This document shows, piece after piece, positions 32,250 to 43,760 of a stretch of 64,000 nt of DNA (within the stretch, counting starts at the first letter, position 1; each line of letters opens with the position of its first letter). The notes under the pieces were generated by a model. That model was not told the DNA's origin. It worked only from the letters and a program-made list of their open reading frames with translations, and searched no databases. Made by a program: the position numbers and the translations under genes. Where the stretch lies: assembly GCF_047663525.1 (NCBI RefSeq), contig NC_092605.1, positions 3,844,001-3,908,000 of the forward strand, in the 5' to 3' direction. The DNA comes from Anas platyrhynchos. Lineage: Eukaryota; Chordata; Aves; Anseriformes; Anatidae.

Positions 32250-32437
32250 CTTCCCGGCGCCGCCTCCCCTCCTCTTCCGGCGCGGCGAGCGGCGGTTGGC
32301 CGGAGCGCTCGCGCACGCTTTCCCGCGGACCAATCAGCGCTCAGCATGGGCGGTGTGCGCGAGGGCTCGGGCCAATCGGCGCTCAGCGCGGCAAACGCCC
32401 GCCCGCCCTCCCGCTGCCTCTCCTGAGGGGAGACAAA
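32250..32437. promoter_or_regulatory. Bidirectional MRPL27/EME1 promoter
   Basis: Only 188 bases separate the two start codons. The stretch is CpG-rich and TATA-less. It contains a duplicated element, CCAATCAGCGCTCAGC at about 32330 and CCAATCGGCGCTCAGC at about 32372, and an inverted CCAAT (GTTGGC) near 32295. These fit NF-Y sites, common in divergent housekeeping promoters. Confidence 0.75.
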
Positions 32438-35400
32438 ATGGCGGCGGCCGCGGGGGGCGCTGAGGGGCGGTCGCCGCCGTCGGGGCCGTCCCCGCGGCCG
32501 GGGTCGCCGCCTTCCCCCGCGTGGGGAAGCGCCGTTGTGGTGCTGAGCAGCGACAGCGAGCCCGAGGTGGTTCCTCTGGCCGAGCGGGTGAAGAGGAGGC
32601 TGCCCCGCGGCCGGCCCTCGGCGGAGGGGAGCGCGGCCCTTGGGGAGGGGCCGTGTGGGAGCGGGCAGCGGCCGGCGGCTGGCGGCGGGGGGCAGGCCGG
32701 CACGGGCGGGGTGCTGGGGGCCGAAATCAGGCACTGGGGAGGCGCAAACGGTGCCGGAGGGGTGGAGGGGGCGGCTCCCGGCCTGTCAGGAGCTGCCCTG
32801 ACAGAGCCCGAGGCCCGGCCCGGCGGGTCCCCGCCGAGCGGAGGCAGCGCAGAAACTTCCCCGGTTCCGAAAAGGAGAAAATACAGCCAGAAGGAGAGGG
32901 AGGCGATGCGCCAGGCTGCGTGGCAGAGGAGAAAGGAACGAGAAGCGCGGAAGAAGGAGCAGGAGCAGGAGAAGGAAAGGAAGAAGACCCTTGCCAAGAT
33001 ACTGAAAGCTCAGCGGCCAGGGGAGTGCCAGAAATACATAACGGTGGTGCTGGATCCAGGTGCTTCTCTCAGCTACCTGCCCCTCCCCTGCCTTGTGCTG
33101 GCAGTTAGCTCTTGCCGTGGAAGCCTGACCCACGTATCAATTTCAGCTATTTTACAGGTAGAAGGTGGTGCACAGGTCCTTGCTGCCTTGCAGTCTGCAA
33201 ACTATTCCTGTGTGGTTGAGAGGCAGGCTGTTCCCTGCAGCATCACCTGGAGGAGAAAGGCTGTGATACCTCAGGTGCGAGGACAGAATCTTGATATGCT
33301 TGCCCTTTAATTTCTCTGTTATTTGCACTTTAGCAACCCACGTGAGCATCCTCCAAACTTCTCCCTGTCTCAGAGCTCTGAGTGGGAGTGCCAGTTTGAG
33401 TGAGTTTGAGTTACAAACAGAGTGATGCTCTGGCTGTTTGGTTTTGTATTTGGCAGACTGAAGATGGTGATGAGTGGACAGAAGAGCCAAACGTTCTGGT
33501 TCTGCTTCGCTTGGAGGAGTTTTTGTCCATGGTTCGCGGCTACAAGCAAGTAAGGCTGCGTAGGGCTGTCATGCTCACTGAATGTGCCTTGCTGAGAGGT
33601 GATACTTGTCATCCCTTTTCATGGGATGGTTTTGATGTGGGATGGAAACTGTGGTTCCAGTAGACCTTAAGTCTTGTTTTTAGAAGCCCGTACTTGATCA
33701 AACACATCGGGGCTGTATAATGCAGAGTTTTGACAAGCTTTCTTTCCTAGCTACTGTTTTTCACAGATTTTTAAAGAGATAACGTTGTCCTAATAGATAT
33801 TCCAGGTCAAGTATGTTGTGGGTTGGTTTGGTTGGTTGGTTTGTTTTCTGCCATAGCTTATTACTACATCAAGTATTGTCTGTTTGTCCCCAAAGAGCCC
33901 CGTGAGCAGACCTTTCCATCTGCAGAATTGGAGCCCTAGGTTCCTGGGGTTGCCTGCGTAACTCAGTATGGTTCTGTTGATCTTTGCAGGAGGCCCAGGG
34001 CTGTGCAGAAGGACAGAAGGAGACCTTGCAGAGCTTTGTAGCTCAGGTTTTGAAGAAAATGCCTGGGAAAATTTTGGCAATGACAGTAGTTGAAGTAGAA
34101 AAGTATTTCAGGTGAGACTTTTTTCCCTCCAAATGTTTCTGCGTTGTCTCTGGCCTTGCAGAATGCCACAGATGTTTACACTAACTCCTTCTAGCAAAGA
34201 CTGGAGTGTGACTAGTGTTCCTACCCAGAAGTGCTCCGCTATTTTTTGTGTAGGAACAGAAGCGAAGCTCCACTGAATCTGTCACCGCAGTGAACAAGGG
34301 CAAATAGCTGGGGAAGAACATAAGGATGGCAAAAAAAAAGAAGTCCCAAATACTTCCTTGGTGTGCTTTTCTAGTTTTCAAAGAATTGCTGCTGAGGAAT
34401 TTTGTTAATCAGATATAATGCTCTTGGATTTGATGGTCCTTGATGTTTTCCTTAAAATTCAGGGTCCCTCAGTAGGGGTTGTTGGTACTAAGTTGTCTCA
34501 CACTCCACAGCAGCCTGGTCCTGCTGCTTCTGCTGAAGGGAATTTCCAATCTTATCTTTGTTTTCTTAGGTGTCTCAGAGCTCAGTCAAAAAAGAGACTG
34601 CAACAGGCAAGAGTGCACAGAAATGAAGGAGACGAGCAGAGGAGAAAGGAAGTTCAGGATTCTGGTCTGGAAATATCCAGGTTGGATGTGGAAGAAGTGA
34701 GTGAGTACCTTGAGAACAGGCAGGCAGCTGTTGTCTCTGCTGTCTGCCACCCCTGGAACATTTGACCTGTTCACACCCTTTCCTGGACAGGGACCTTCAG
34801 CTTTCACTAGTTTATGTGCTGTGGACAGAGCTCTTTGTGTTCAATTCCCCACCACTCAGATACAAACCTGCTCTCCCCTGTTCCACCAGGTTTCATTCAC
34901 CTAAATTTTGGGCGGGAAAATGCGAATCTTGGTTAGCATCTCTCTCACTTCGTGGCCCACTGATAAAAGCCCGTCACTGCTGCCCTGGTGGCCTGCGTGT
35001 AACGGGAGCCTTCCACCGAGGGGCGATGTCAGCTGGATGGCACTCGGCTGCTATTAAGGAGTCAAAGCATCCCTGAATACGTCTGTGCCTTGAGCAGTTT
35101 CCAAAATGGGGAGGGAGTGGGTGGTTGTGACTTAGAGCAAGATGTTATGACTCGTTTTATTTTTGTGTTGTTTTGGTTTTGTTTGTTTGTTTTTTTTTTC
35201 CAGACAGGCATGGGGTTTGAGGTTAGAAGGTGAATTGTTCCATTGCTGTTTCCAATGATGTTCACAGGCCTTAGTGGATTTGCAGCTGTGCACACAAGTC
35301 CCAGTCACTTTTTTTGCGAGCTGGGAGGAGGTTGGAGAGTTTGCCACGATGTTCTCAAAAGCTGTAGCTGAAGCACCGTACAAGTGAGTAAAGAAATGAG

Positions 35401-36778
35401 GCGTGGGCCTATCTTCTTTGGAAAGGCTTTGCTCTCAGGATTCCTGGGAGGGAGCAGCAGGGGTGAGGAGAGACCCTGATTTCGAGTTGTAGTCTCTTGG
35501 CATCAAGCGAAGGTCTTGATCTCAGTCTGATTTTAAGAGTGGGAAGGGGATGTGAGTAGGGCTTAACTCACAGTATGAGCTTTTCCTCCGTATGTAACCA
35601 GAAGAGACATTATCAAGAATGCACCATTTAAACGTTTAGCTGATAAAGAAAGGCAGCAACATGCTACACGGTGAGAGCGAAGAAAACCTTCTTGTGTAGT
35701 CTCACACAGTCTTAGCATTCCTATCACAGCAGCTGCTGTGAATTACATCTCAGCCATGAAAAGAGATGTCTTTAAAAATGACATCTAAAAGAGTTTGATT
35801 ATCCCTGGCAGTCAAAAAGTGAATTCTTTTTTGCCGCTTTGTGTGCGTGTTGGCTTCTGGCAGAATTGCTCCCTGCTACAGGATTGTTTCTTTTTCAACA
35901 GGAAATCTGGGCCTTAGACTAAGAAATAGGTAATGTGTGTAGGCAAAACAGGGTCACATTTCTATCATTTGATGCCAGTGGTGTCTGTAATAGCTTGGCA
36001 CAAGAAGAGATGCGCTCTCTCTCTGTCAATGTGATAGCAGATACAGGAATTGTTTTTTTTATTATTGTTTTATTTTTCCATGGCTTCATTTGCATTTCCA
36101 TCCATTGTCTGTAGGCGACAGCAGGAGAATACGGGGTTCTCTTTCTACTTAGAGAACAAGTGGTGCAGAGGCGTGAAGGTGGATCCCTCTGGAAAGGGCC
36201 TCTTTGAAGTCTGGAAAAGGCAGATACAGCAGTTTAACCGGGTCAGCCTGGAGATGGCCGAGGCTGTTGTGACTGCATACCCTTCTCCTCAGCTTCTGGA
36301 CCAGGTAAGGCTGCCTCAGGAACCCTGAGGACTGTGTGCAGACAGCCAACTACTGCAAAGGCGGAAGGAATCCTGTAATTGATAACAATTTTGATAACAG
36401 TGATTCTGTGTGAGCTGTTTAGTAAGGTAGTGAAGGAGCTGACTCCTTGGTACCCACCCAACTGAGATCTGGAGGGGCACCAGCTGAAAAATGAAGGCGT
36501 AGAGCTGTCACAGGTGCATAGCTGGGATTTTTTTTTAATTTATTTTCTTTGAGCACTGGGTGCAAATAGTTGATGCCATGGTTCCTTTGTGTTGCTTGTA
36601 GGCCTATAGTAGATGCTCCTCAGAGCAGGAGCGGGAGAACTTGCTGGCTAATATCCTTGTGCGCCGCGGTGAAGGTGTGACAGCCACCTCCCGCCGGATC
36701 GGACCCGAACTTTCCAGGCGGATCTATCTGCAGATGACTTCTCACGACCCTGATCTCTACCTGGATGCCACCGGGTAG
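32438..36778 (+). CDS. EME1: EME1, non-catalytic subunit of the MUS81 structure-specific endonuclease
   Basis: Pairs with MUS81 to cut 3'-flaps, replication forks and nicked Holliday junctions in the nucleus. Exons: 32438-33059, 33147-33274, 33457-33549, 33990-34111, 34570-34696, 35268-35383, 36115-36304, 36602-36778; phases 1, 0, 0, 2, 0, 2, 0; 524 aa. Family evidence: [35 protein letters not shown], then [20 protein letters not shown] and AYPSPQLL of the helix-hairpin-helix region, ending [23 protein letters not shown]. The disordered N-terminus (1-205) holds VVVLSSDSE at 33-41, a SUMO-interacting-motif shape, and a Lys/Glu-rich helix [12 protein letters not shown]. It is shorter than the human protein (about 570), mainly in the N-terminal region. 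It shares a promoter with MRPL27. Confidence 0.95.
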
Positions 36779-37047
36779 CCCAAGTGAAGGAGGATTTTGT
36801 GGTTTCCCTGGTTTAAATATTCTGCTCCCTTCTGGGAAGATGTGCTTAGGTAACACGTGGGGTCATCGCTGGTAGTTTAAAGATTTTAACCACGTACAGT
36901 CTTTTATCATGGTGGAAGAAATTTGGATAACCTTGCGGAATGGCTGGGTTTCACACACAGACGGTGAATGTTTTCTATAACAGCGTGCGATGGACATGCT
37001 TACTGCACTGATGGTGCCTTTCTATTTATCAAAAGCTCTTCCTAGGA

Positions 37048-37053
37048 AATAAA
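37048..37053 (+). promoter_or_regulatory. Poly(A) signal AATAAA of EME1
   Basis: Canonical hexamer 270 bases after the EME1 stop codon, the first seen, followed by T/G-rich sequence. Confidence 0.75.
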
Positions 37054-37084
37054 TCATTTTGTACAATGCTTTTCATTGCTTCTT

Positions 37085-37165
37085 AACGTGCTGTCTTGAC
37101 AGTAGTCTGGTGTTACCAGATGACCCCCAGAGGTCCCTTCCATCTCAAGCCGTTCTGTGACTGTG
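37085..37165 (+). mobile_element. CR1 LINE 3' end fragment
   Basis: GTTACCAGATGACCCCCAGA, AGGTCCCTTCCATCTCAAG and CCGTTCTGTGACTGTG match the CR1 3' terminus. It is 5'-truncated and lies just after the EME1 poly(A) signal. Confidence 0.78.
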
Positions 37166-39365
37166 GTATGTCTCCTGTTGAAAGGAGTGTTTGCTGCTGG
37201 TGTCCTAAACTGCAAGTAGTTTTCTTCTCTCTTTAGTGTGAAAAACACGACTGAAAGCAGTATGGTGCTGCCGCAGCACCTGCTCTAGTGAGGGGGAAAA
37301 ATTTACCTCACAAAACAGACTTTTTCAGTTTTCCGCTGTGGCAGATGGGAATGAGTAAGACTAATTTTCGGATTTAAATTTAGACTGCCCTGATGCAGTC
37401 TCCAGACAGCTTAATCTATAGAGGGTCGTGAAATCTGATTACATGTGTTGGAATTATGAGGTCTAAACAGTTGGCAGAAAAAAGCTTGCTTTTAATTAGA
37501 TTGGGGACCACGCTTGCCTGGCCATGAAGCCATCAGCACTGATGTGCACCCAAGGACGGTTGAGGTCTTGTGCTCCAGAGGCACTTAGTGAGATGAGAGC
37601 CGAGTGTGAATTCGTGTGCGTCCAAAGCGTGGAAGTCACCCTTTGGAAGGGGGGAACGTTTTTCAAATTAAAAAACTCTAAGCGATGACAGCTTCACACA
37701 CTCAGCAGGTACCTTTGTGCAGCCAGAAGCATACTTCTGACCTGAACTGATAAATCTATATAGCTTTGCAATTGTTATCATAAGCAGCGCTCTCTTTTAG
37801 ATAGCAGAGCAGCAGATTCCTGCCAGATGCTGAGAGGAATGGATGCAGAGGGGGAATGTTGCTTTGAGTGCTGTTTGCAATGTTTCTGAACGTTTCCAGA
37901 TACTAAGCAAGGATCTTTTAAAGACCATAGTGAGTTAAATACCAAAGCTATTTCGAGGAAGCTTGGAAAACATACGTACTGCTAAGCTAGAGAGACTGGC
38001 AGCCTTTCCTTCCCTTTAGCTTAAATGGATGCTGTTGCTTTCTTCTGCAAGGTTGTGAGAGAACTTATCGCTGGCCTATGGAAAGCTGAGGGCTCACTGT
38101 TTGAGTGATGACCTTGATGCGAAATGCTATGGATGGCTTACTCGTGGCAATGCAGTAAGAGTGGAGCAGAGTAATTGCTGCTCCTCCTGGCAGTGCAGTG
38201 CTGCAATCAGCAATAAGTCCAGGTAGCAGTGGAGAGGGAGCCGTTCTGCTGACTGATGTCCACGCGTCTCAGCGGAGTTTGGAGCATGGCTATTCTGAAA
38301 CCTGCACTCGCACCATTACGTCTGCACTTCAATTGGTTTTAGTGCTCGTGAACTCTTTGAGGACACGACCAACTTCTGTTTTGTTCTTACAGAGATTATT
38401 TATAATTAATAGGCCTCTGTACAGCTGAGTTTTCTTCTCTAGGTACAAACTGCCAAACCTCCCAGCCTTTGCAGCAGCAGTCCCAAGGTGAAGTCCAGTT
38501 CTGCCAGGCCGTGTGTGATGCGGCAACAGTGCCACCCAGTGCTGCCTGCTGCTGCTACAGGCAGCCACCCATCCCCTGCCTTTCTGTGAGGGTCAGACCC
38601 CCTTTAGTTACACACACAAAAGTCTGCAGACTGGCAAGAAGCCCTTCTTAAGCTGCAGCTCCTTTGTTGGTGCTAGCTGGCTAAAACGAGCAGTTACTGT
38701 GTGCAGTCAGAGGTTATTTTTAAACGGCTAAAATTGCTTAACTACAATGAAAACAAGGGGTGTTCTGCATTAGCAACATAAACATCCAGTGGAGACAAAT
38801 TGATGCGAAAAGTGTTGTATTGAAAATTCTCAGCTTGTTTTCAAGAGTACATCAGCTTCTTCACTCCAACAGAAGGATGCACAGCCATGCCACAAACTTG
38901 CAACTGGTCCCGGAGGAGGCCTACATATATCAACCCCATACAGCCATATCACTGATTTTTAGCATTAATAGAAGTGAGAGCAAGAAATGGATATGTATTA
39001 CAAAACTTACACCTCCATTATAGAGCTATAGCTACCTAGATAACTGTAAGGCTTTTGTATTTCTTTCCCCTGCTCCTATAAATTAGCAACTTTCTGGATC
39101 TCACAATCTAGGTAAAAATTCCTTGGAGGCAAGAAGTATTAACAAATTTAAGCAAGTTAATCTGGGCAAATAAGAGCTTACAGGCCAACTGAGAAACATG
39201 CACAGCAAAGATGATCCAAACAATAACTCTGCTCTACGTGGAGTGGACCAGCAAATCGATGCTGACTGATTAGAAGCAGTTTCATCAGAACACAATTCCA
39301 TAGGAATTCTGGCTGCATGGATGGTGGAAGGAGATGCTGAGGAAGCAAGTGCCCGTCCCGGACAA
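37166..39365. other. Intergenic between convergent EME1 and LRRC59
   Basis: AT-richer DNA. The last kilobase probably includes the LRRC59 3' UTR (minus strand), but no canonical poly(A) hexamer is clear there. No other gene, tRNA or repeat was recognised. Confidence 0.5.
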
Positions 39366-42300
39366 TCACTGCTGTGAGTTCTGGTGTAGCAGATTTTGCA
39401 GGGCTTTATGGTTTTGCACAGCAGCTACCACATCCTCATAGAGAGTGTTCACGCTGATGCACAGCGGTTGATGTCGTAGCTCTGTCAGCTTGCAGACAGC
39501 CAAGGTACAGAGGATGCACAGCAGCACCAGCAGCAGGACCCTCAGCACTGACCGTGACCAGGAGTGCTTGTGCCGGGGCAGCTGAGGAGGACGAGAACTG
39601 GAGGCGGGCTCTGTAACAAGAACATTGGCAAGATCAAGAATGTGAGGATTTAGTCAAATATCTGTAATGGTTACATTCGGAAACATGCTGCTCAGGTAAT
39701 GTGCTGTAGCCTGTGCTACGGTTGTCTTATGAATCCTCATCACATAACTCTGGTTGATAATAAATACACAAGACCTCCCTACTTACATGAGAAGTTTGAG
39801 ATTTTCACTTCTGCCCATGAAGGTAAAGGGAGTAAAGCATCTCTGTGTTGCACGAAATCTGTTTTTAACCATGTAGTTCAGTACATCTAAGAAAGGAGTG
39901 GAGAGAAGTTCTCGAGAGTTCTTCAGTTCACCCCAGATACTGCAACAGTATCTTCCTCAGCTACAGCTGTCCAGCTGTAAGGCTTCTAACAAGCTGTACT
40001 GCTACACTGTTTCCCCACCATTCCTACTCTCAGTACCTGGGCTACATAAAAGCAAATCTGGCATCAAAAAGAGGATGCACACTAAAAATATGTTGCAATT
40101 CTATGGCAGTGGTCTTACTCATTCTCCTTGGCTTATTTTGCCTACGCAGTGCTCAAGGCATACATTAAAACATCACACCACAGTCTTTATTTGGACACGC
40201 TGTGGACACTACTTACTTCGGGTTTGCACGGTTTCTTTTTTAGTTTTCTTCTCCATCTCCTGTTTTGCAGCTCTTTGGGCATCGTACTCCCGTCTTCTGC
40301 GTTCCTTTTCTTCTGCCTTCTCCCGCTTCCTCAGTTCCCTTTCTTGAGCTTCCCTGGCTCGCTGTTCAGCTTCACGTTTCTTCTCCATTTCTGGGGATTA
40401 ATAGGAAGCGTTTTCCTTAATTTAAAGAGCTGTCATTGCCTTCTTCCTTATTATTTGCTTATCTGTTCCCAGTTGGAATGAGGAAACAAATTCCTGCACA
40501 GGATCCCGGGCAACCTGCTGTAGCATGGGGACTGCACCCTTATACCCTTAGCTATTCTTTGATTCTGTGAAGTTAAATAATCCCTGTGGTGTGCTTGTTT
40601 TTGTTGCTGTTTTTTATTATATATCTTCCCTCTTGCTACCTCAGATTTAGGCTTCCCTTAAAACAAGTTGTGCTCTTCTTTCATATACTTTGTGTGCAAC
40701 CCACAGAACGTTCCAACTAGAGACCTAACATGTCCCATTCCTGGATGTGTTCGAGGCCACGCTGGATGGGGCTTTGAGCAACCTGGTCTAGAGGAATTTG
40801 TCCCTGCCTGTGGATCTTTGAGGTTCCTTTCAACCCAAACCACTCCGAGATTGTGTTGTTCAGGCAACAAACAGCACAGTGATCCCAGGCTATCTTTCTC
40901 CCCCTGGCTCTCCTACCCTAGGACTCCCTGATAGTTAGAAACACAAACTTCTGCCAGTTACATCGATTGCCAGCCAGCAGGTATCTGTATGTGGACATGT
41001 TAAAGATTGAGAACAGAATTCAGCAAGGTGTGTGTGAGGACTTTGTGCTTACCTCGCTCTGCTTGGAGCTTCCGTTGTCTTTCTTGGTCCTGCTCAGACT
41101 GGATCACTTTCATATGCTGCAGTACCTTCAAGGCCCAAGAAAACAACCTGAGAGCTCTGCAGAAGGCTCACTGCATAGCCAGTTCAAATCAGAACAGCTG
41201 GAGCGCAGCTGAGGACACTCGGCTGGGTCTAACCAGCCCCAAAGTTTGCACACAGCTGCCTTAGCCCTGCAGGTGCAGCTCTGGAGAGAGCTCAGCCCTT
41301 CCTGAATGAGCCTCTGCAGTTAAGAAACAGGTCTGTGTGTCAGAAGAGCAAACATGGCAAACGATGCTAGCCAATACAGAGGATCACAGAACAATTTTGG
41401 TTTCAGCAAACTGAATTCTTGCAACAAGCAGTACAAGGCAGTAACACAGGCACAGATTTTTAACTATTCTTGCTCCACAACTCCCAGCAGTAACTGTTTA
41501 CATGACCCTGCAGTTTCCCAGAGCTTCTCCAAAGATTTTTGTACTCTGCTGTACTCTACACAGGGATTATTTTGTCTGAGTGTCCCTTTGCTTCCTTGCT
41601 GATGGAGGAGAGTCCTGCTCAGCCTGGTGTTTTCCCTCTCTAGGCACGGAAGCAGTGAAGTCAGTGCAGTGAACCAGCACCTTACTGGCTAAAGAAATTT
41701 CAGAGTGCTGCAGCAGCAGCTGCCCAGCTTGCTAAGCAAAAAGAGGAAGAGCCCTCCACCGACAGAGCTAAGTAAGGAAAAAAGAATAAAAGCAAGCAGG
41801 TTCCTTACCCTGACAGCAGCCTGTTTACACTGCTTTTCGTCCAGGCAGTCGCCGGCTACTTTAGCTAGAACAGGATCCAGGGGATTGTCCTTCAGATCCA
41901 GCCACTTCAGGTTCTGCAGGAAGGAACGACAAAGGGGAGGCTGTAAGAGCACACAGCAAGCAGCTGACGACAAACAGCACAACACTCCTGAAATTCTTTA
42001 AGAGATCCAAAGTAGAAGCAAAGAGCCACTTCGTAAGAACGAAACAGGTATGGAAGGCAAGCAGAGGGCTCAGGCAGAGGTGTTTTCAATAGATGGGAGA
42101 TAATTTCCACTGAGCTGTGGTGCAGAGACAGATGAATTTTGGAATGGGTAGGCATCAGGATGGATGCTTTACCAGAGAAATCAACTTGAGAAGGATCACA
42201 AGACCCTGGCTCGCGTCCCAAAGCTTTACGTAACTGCCCAGCAAACAGCTTTACCTTGAGCTGTGCGAAGCTGACTGGCAGGGTGACTAAACGGTTGTTC

Positions 42301-43431
42301 AGGAGGTCCAGATGCTGCAGATTGACCAGGCGGCCAAAGTCCAAAGGCAGCTGTTGAAGGCGATTTTTACTCAGGTCCAGTTTCACCAGGTGCATCAAAC
42401 TACAGAAGTCTGACTAAAAGCCAGGTACAAAAAGCAGAAAAATCCGGTCAGCATCTTAACGAAGGAACCTGAGCAGGGAACGTGCTGGGATAGGCTGCAC
42501 CTTGCGTAAGCTGCAAATTCTCAACTTAGCCCAGGAGGGCAGCTGGAAGAAAATCTCTCGGAAGAGCGAGGGAAGTAGCAGTGGGACAGGACACAGACTG
42601 AACGTGGTGATGTGCAGCAGGATAACTGAAAACCGAATTCCCACTGCCAAGGAAAGCGGTCTGTGTTTGCACTGGGATCCTTTGGCAGGGAGATGCTGCA
42701 ACCTCTCTGTTCAGGTTGCCCTCTCTCTCTCGTTAGGTGCCACCTGCCTCAGTAAAAGCTGCCCACCTGTACTAACCCCAAATCAGCAGCAGTGCCATTC
42801 AGCCACCCCAGGAGGAGCAAAGGGCCATTTCCAAGCCTCCCAGTGAATCTCTGCTTATCTCTCCTGAATATTTCCTAGCAGACCCTCCTGATCTTCACAA
42901 AGGCTCCCTCCAGCATCTTACCGGCAAGGAGATGAGGTTGTTACAGGACAAATCCAATACAGTTGCCTTGGGAAGTGCAGCCTGAAAGAGAAACAAAGTA
43001 CTTGGGCCCGCAGGTAGATACAAACCCGGCCCGCCCGTGCTACTTTCCTTGCAGTCTTCCCCCCCAGCCCTCAGCTTCCTCCCCGAGGCTGTTCCTTACG
43101 GGATCGGGACTCAGCATCCTGCCTTTAAAGCCGAAAGGCAGGATTCCTGCGCTTACAGCGCGCAACCTCTCCCTACCAGGAGGCGCAAACCCTCCTCCCG
43201 GCCACGTTACCAACCCGCAGGCCAGCTCGGCCACCCCCGGCCGCGGCTCGCGGCTCTCCCCGAAGCCCCGGGGGGCACCAGGCGGCACCTCCCCGCTCGC
43301 CAGCCGCTCACCAGCTCCCTGACGGGCACCTCGCTCAGATCGCACAGGCTCAGGTCCAGCTCGTTGCCGTCGAGCTTATCCTTCAGGCTCCCCGCTTTGC
43401 CACCACCACCACCGCCGCCTCCCCGAGCCAT
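39366..43431 (-). CDS. LRRC59: Leucine-rich repeat-containing protein 59
   Basis: Minus strand, exons in reading order 43431-43312, 42981-42922, 42413-42255, 41913-41809, 41125-41053, 40390-40217, 39610-39366; phases 0, 0, 0, 0, 1, 1; 311 aa (human 307). It is a tail-anchored ER and nuclear-envelope protein that binds ribosomes and helps import of FGF1. A Gly-rich start (GGGGGGGG) precedes [12 protein letters not shown]. Leucine-rich repeats follow ([54 protein letters not shown]) to about residue 140. Then comes a long charged coiled coil (about 150-225, [17 protein letters not shown]). The membrane anchor is at about 252-270 ([19 protein letters not shown]), with a luminal end TSVNT-like [11 protein letters not shown] and QNSQQ. 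The Gly run of exon 1 replaces the MTKAGSKG of mammals. Confidence 0.96.
40553..40870 (+). mobile_element. CR1 LINE 3' end fragment
   Basis: The segment 40735-40862 reads GAGGCCACGCTGGATGGGG, CTTTGAGCAACCTGGTCTAG, then GAGGTTCCTTTCAACCCAAAC and a weak CCGAGATTGTG end, matching the CR1 3' UTR. The ATTCTTTGATTCTGTG at 40553 may be the end of a second, older copy. Both lie in LRRC59 intron 5, antisense to that gene. Confidence 0.75.
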
Positions 43432-43760
43432 GGCCCCGCCGCGGGCGGCGCTGCGGGAGGCGCGGGGCCGGGGGGCGGCGCGGAGCGATGCGGAGCGGGA
43501 CAACGCGGAGCTGCCGGGCCAGGCCGAGCCACGCCGCTCCCCGCCACCCACTTCCGCGGCCACGTCCTCGCTCCGGGACCAGGAGGGTCCCCAGCGCCCT
43601 CTGTCGGCCCGGAGCGCCGCGCTCGGCTCCCGCTCTCCTCCTCCTCCTCCCCGGGGCCGCAGCGCTGCCCCCCGGCTGCTCGGAGGCTCGGAGAGGGGCT
43701 CCGAGGGTTCCTGCGTCCCCTCCTCACCGGCACCTGGCTGCTGCTGCCGCTTCGGAGCGT
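43200..43760 (-). promoter_or_regulatory. LRRC59 CpG-island promoter and first exon
   Basis: CpG-dense, TATA-less DNA around and upstream (to the right) of the LRRC59 start codon at 43431. The start of transcription cannot be read. Confidence 0.55.
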
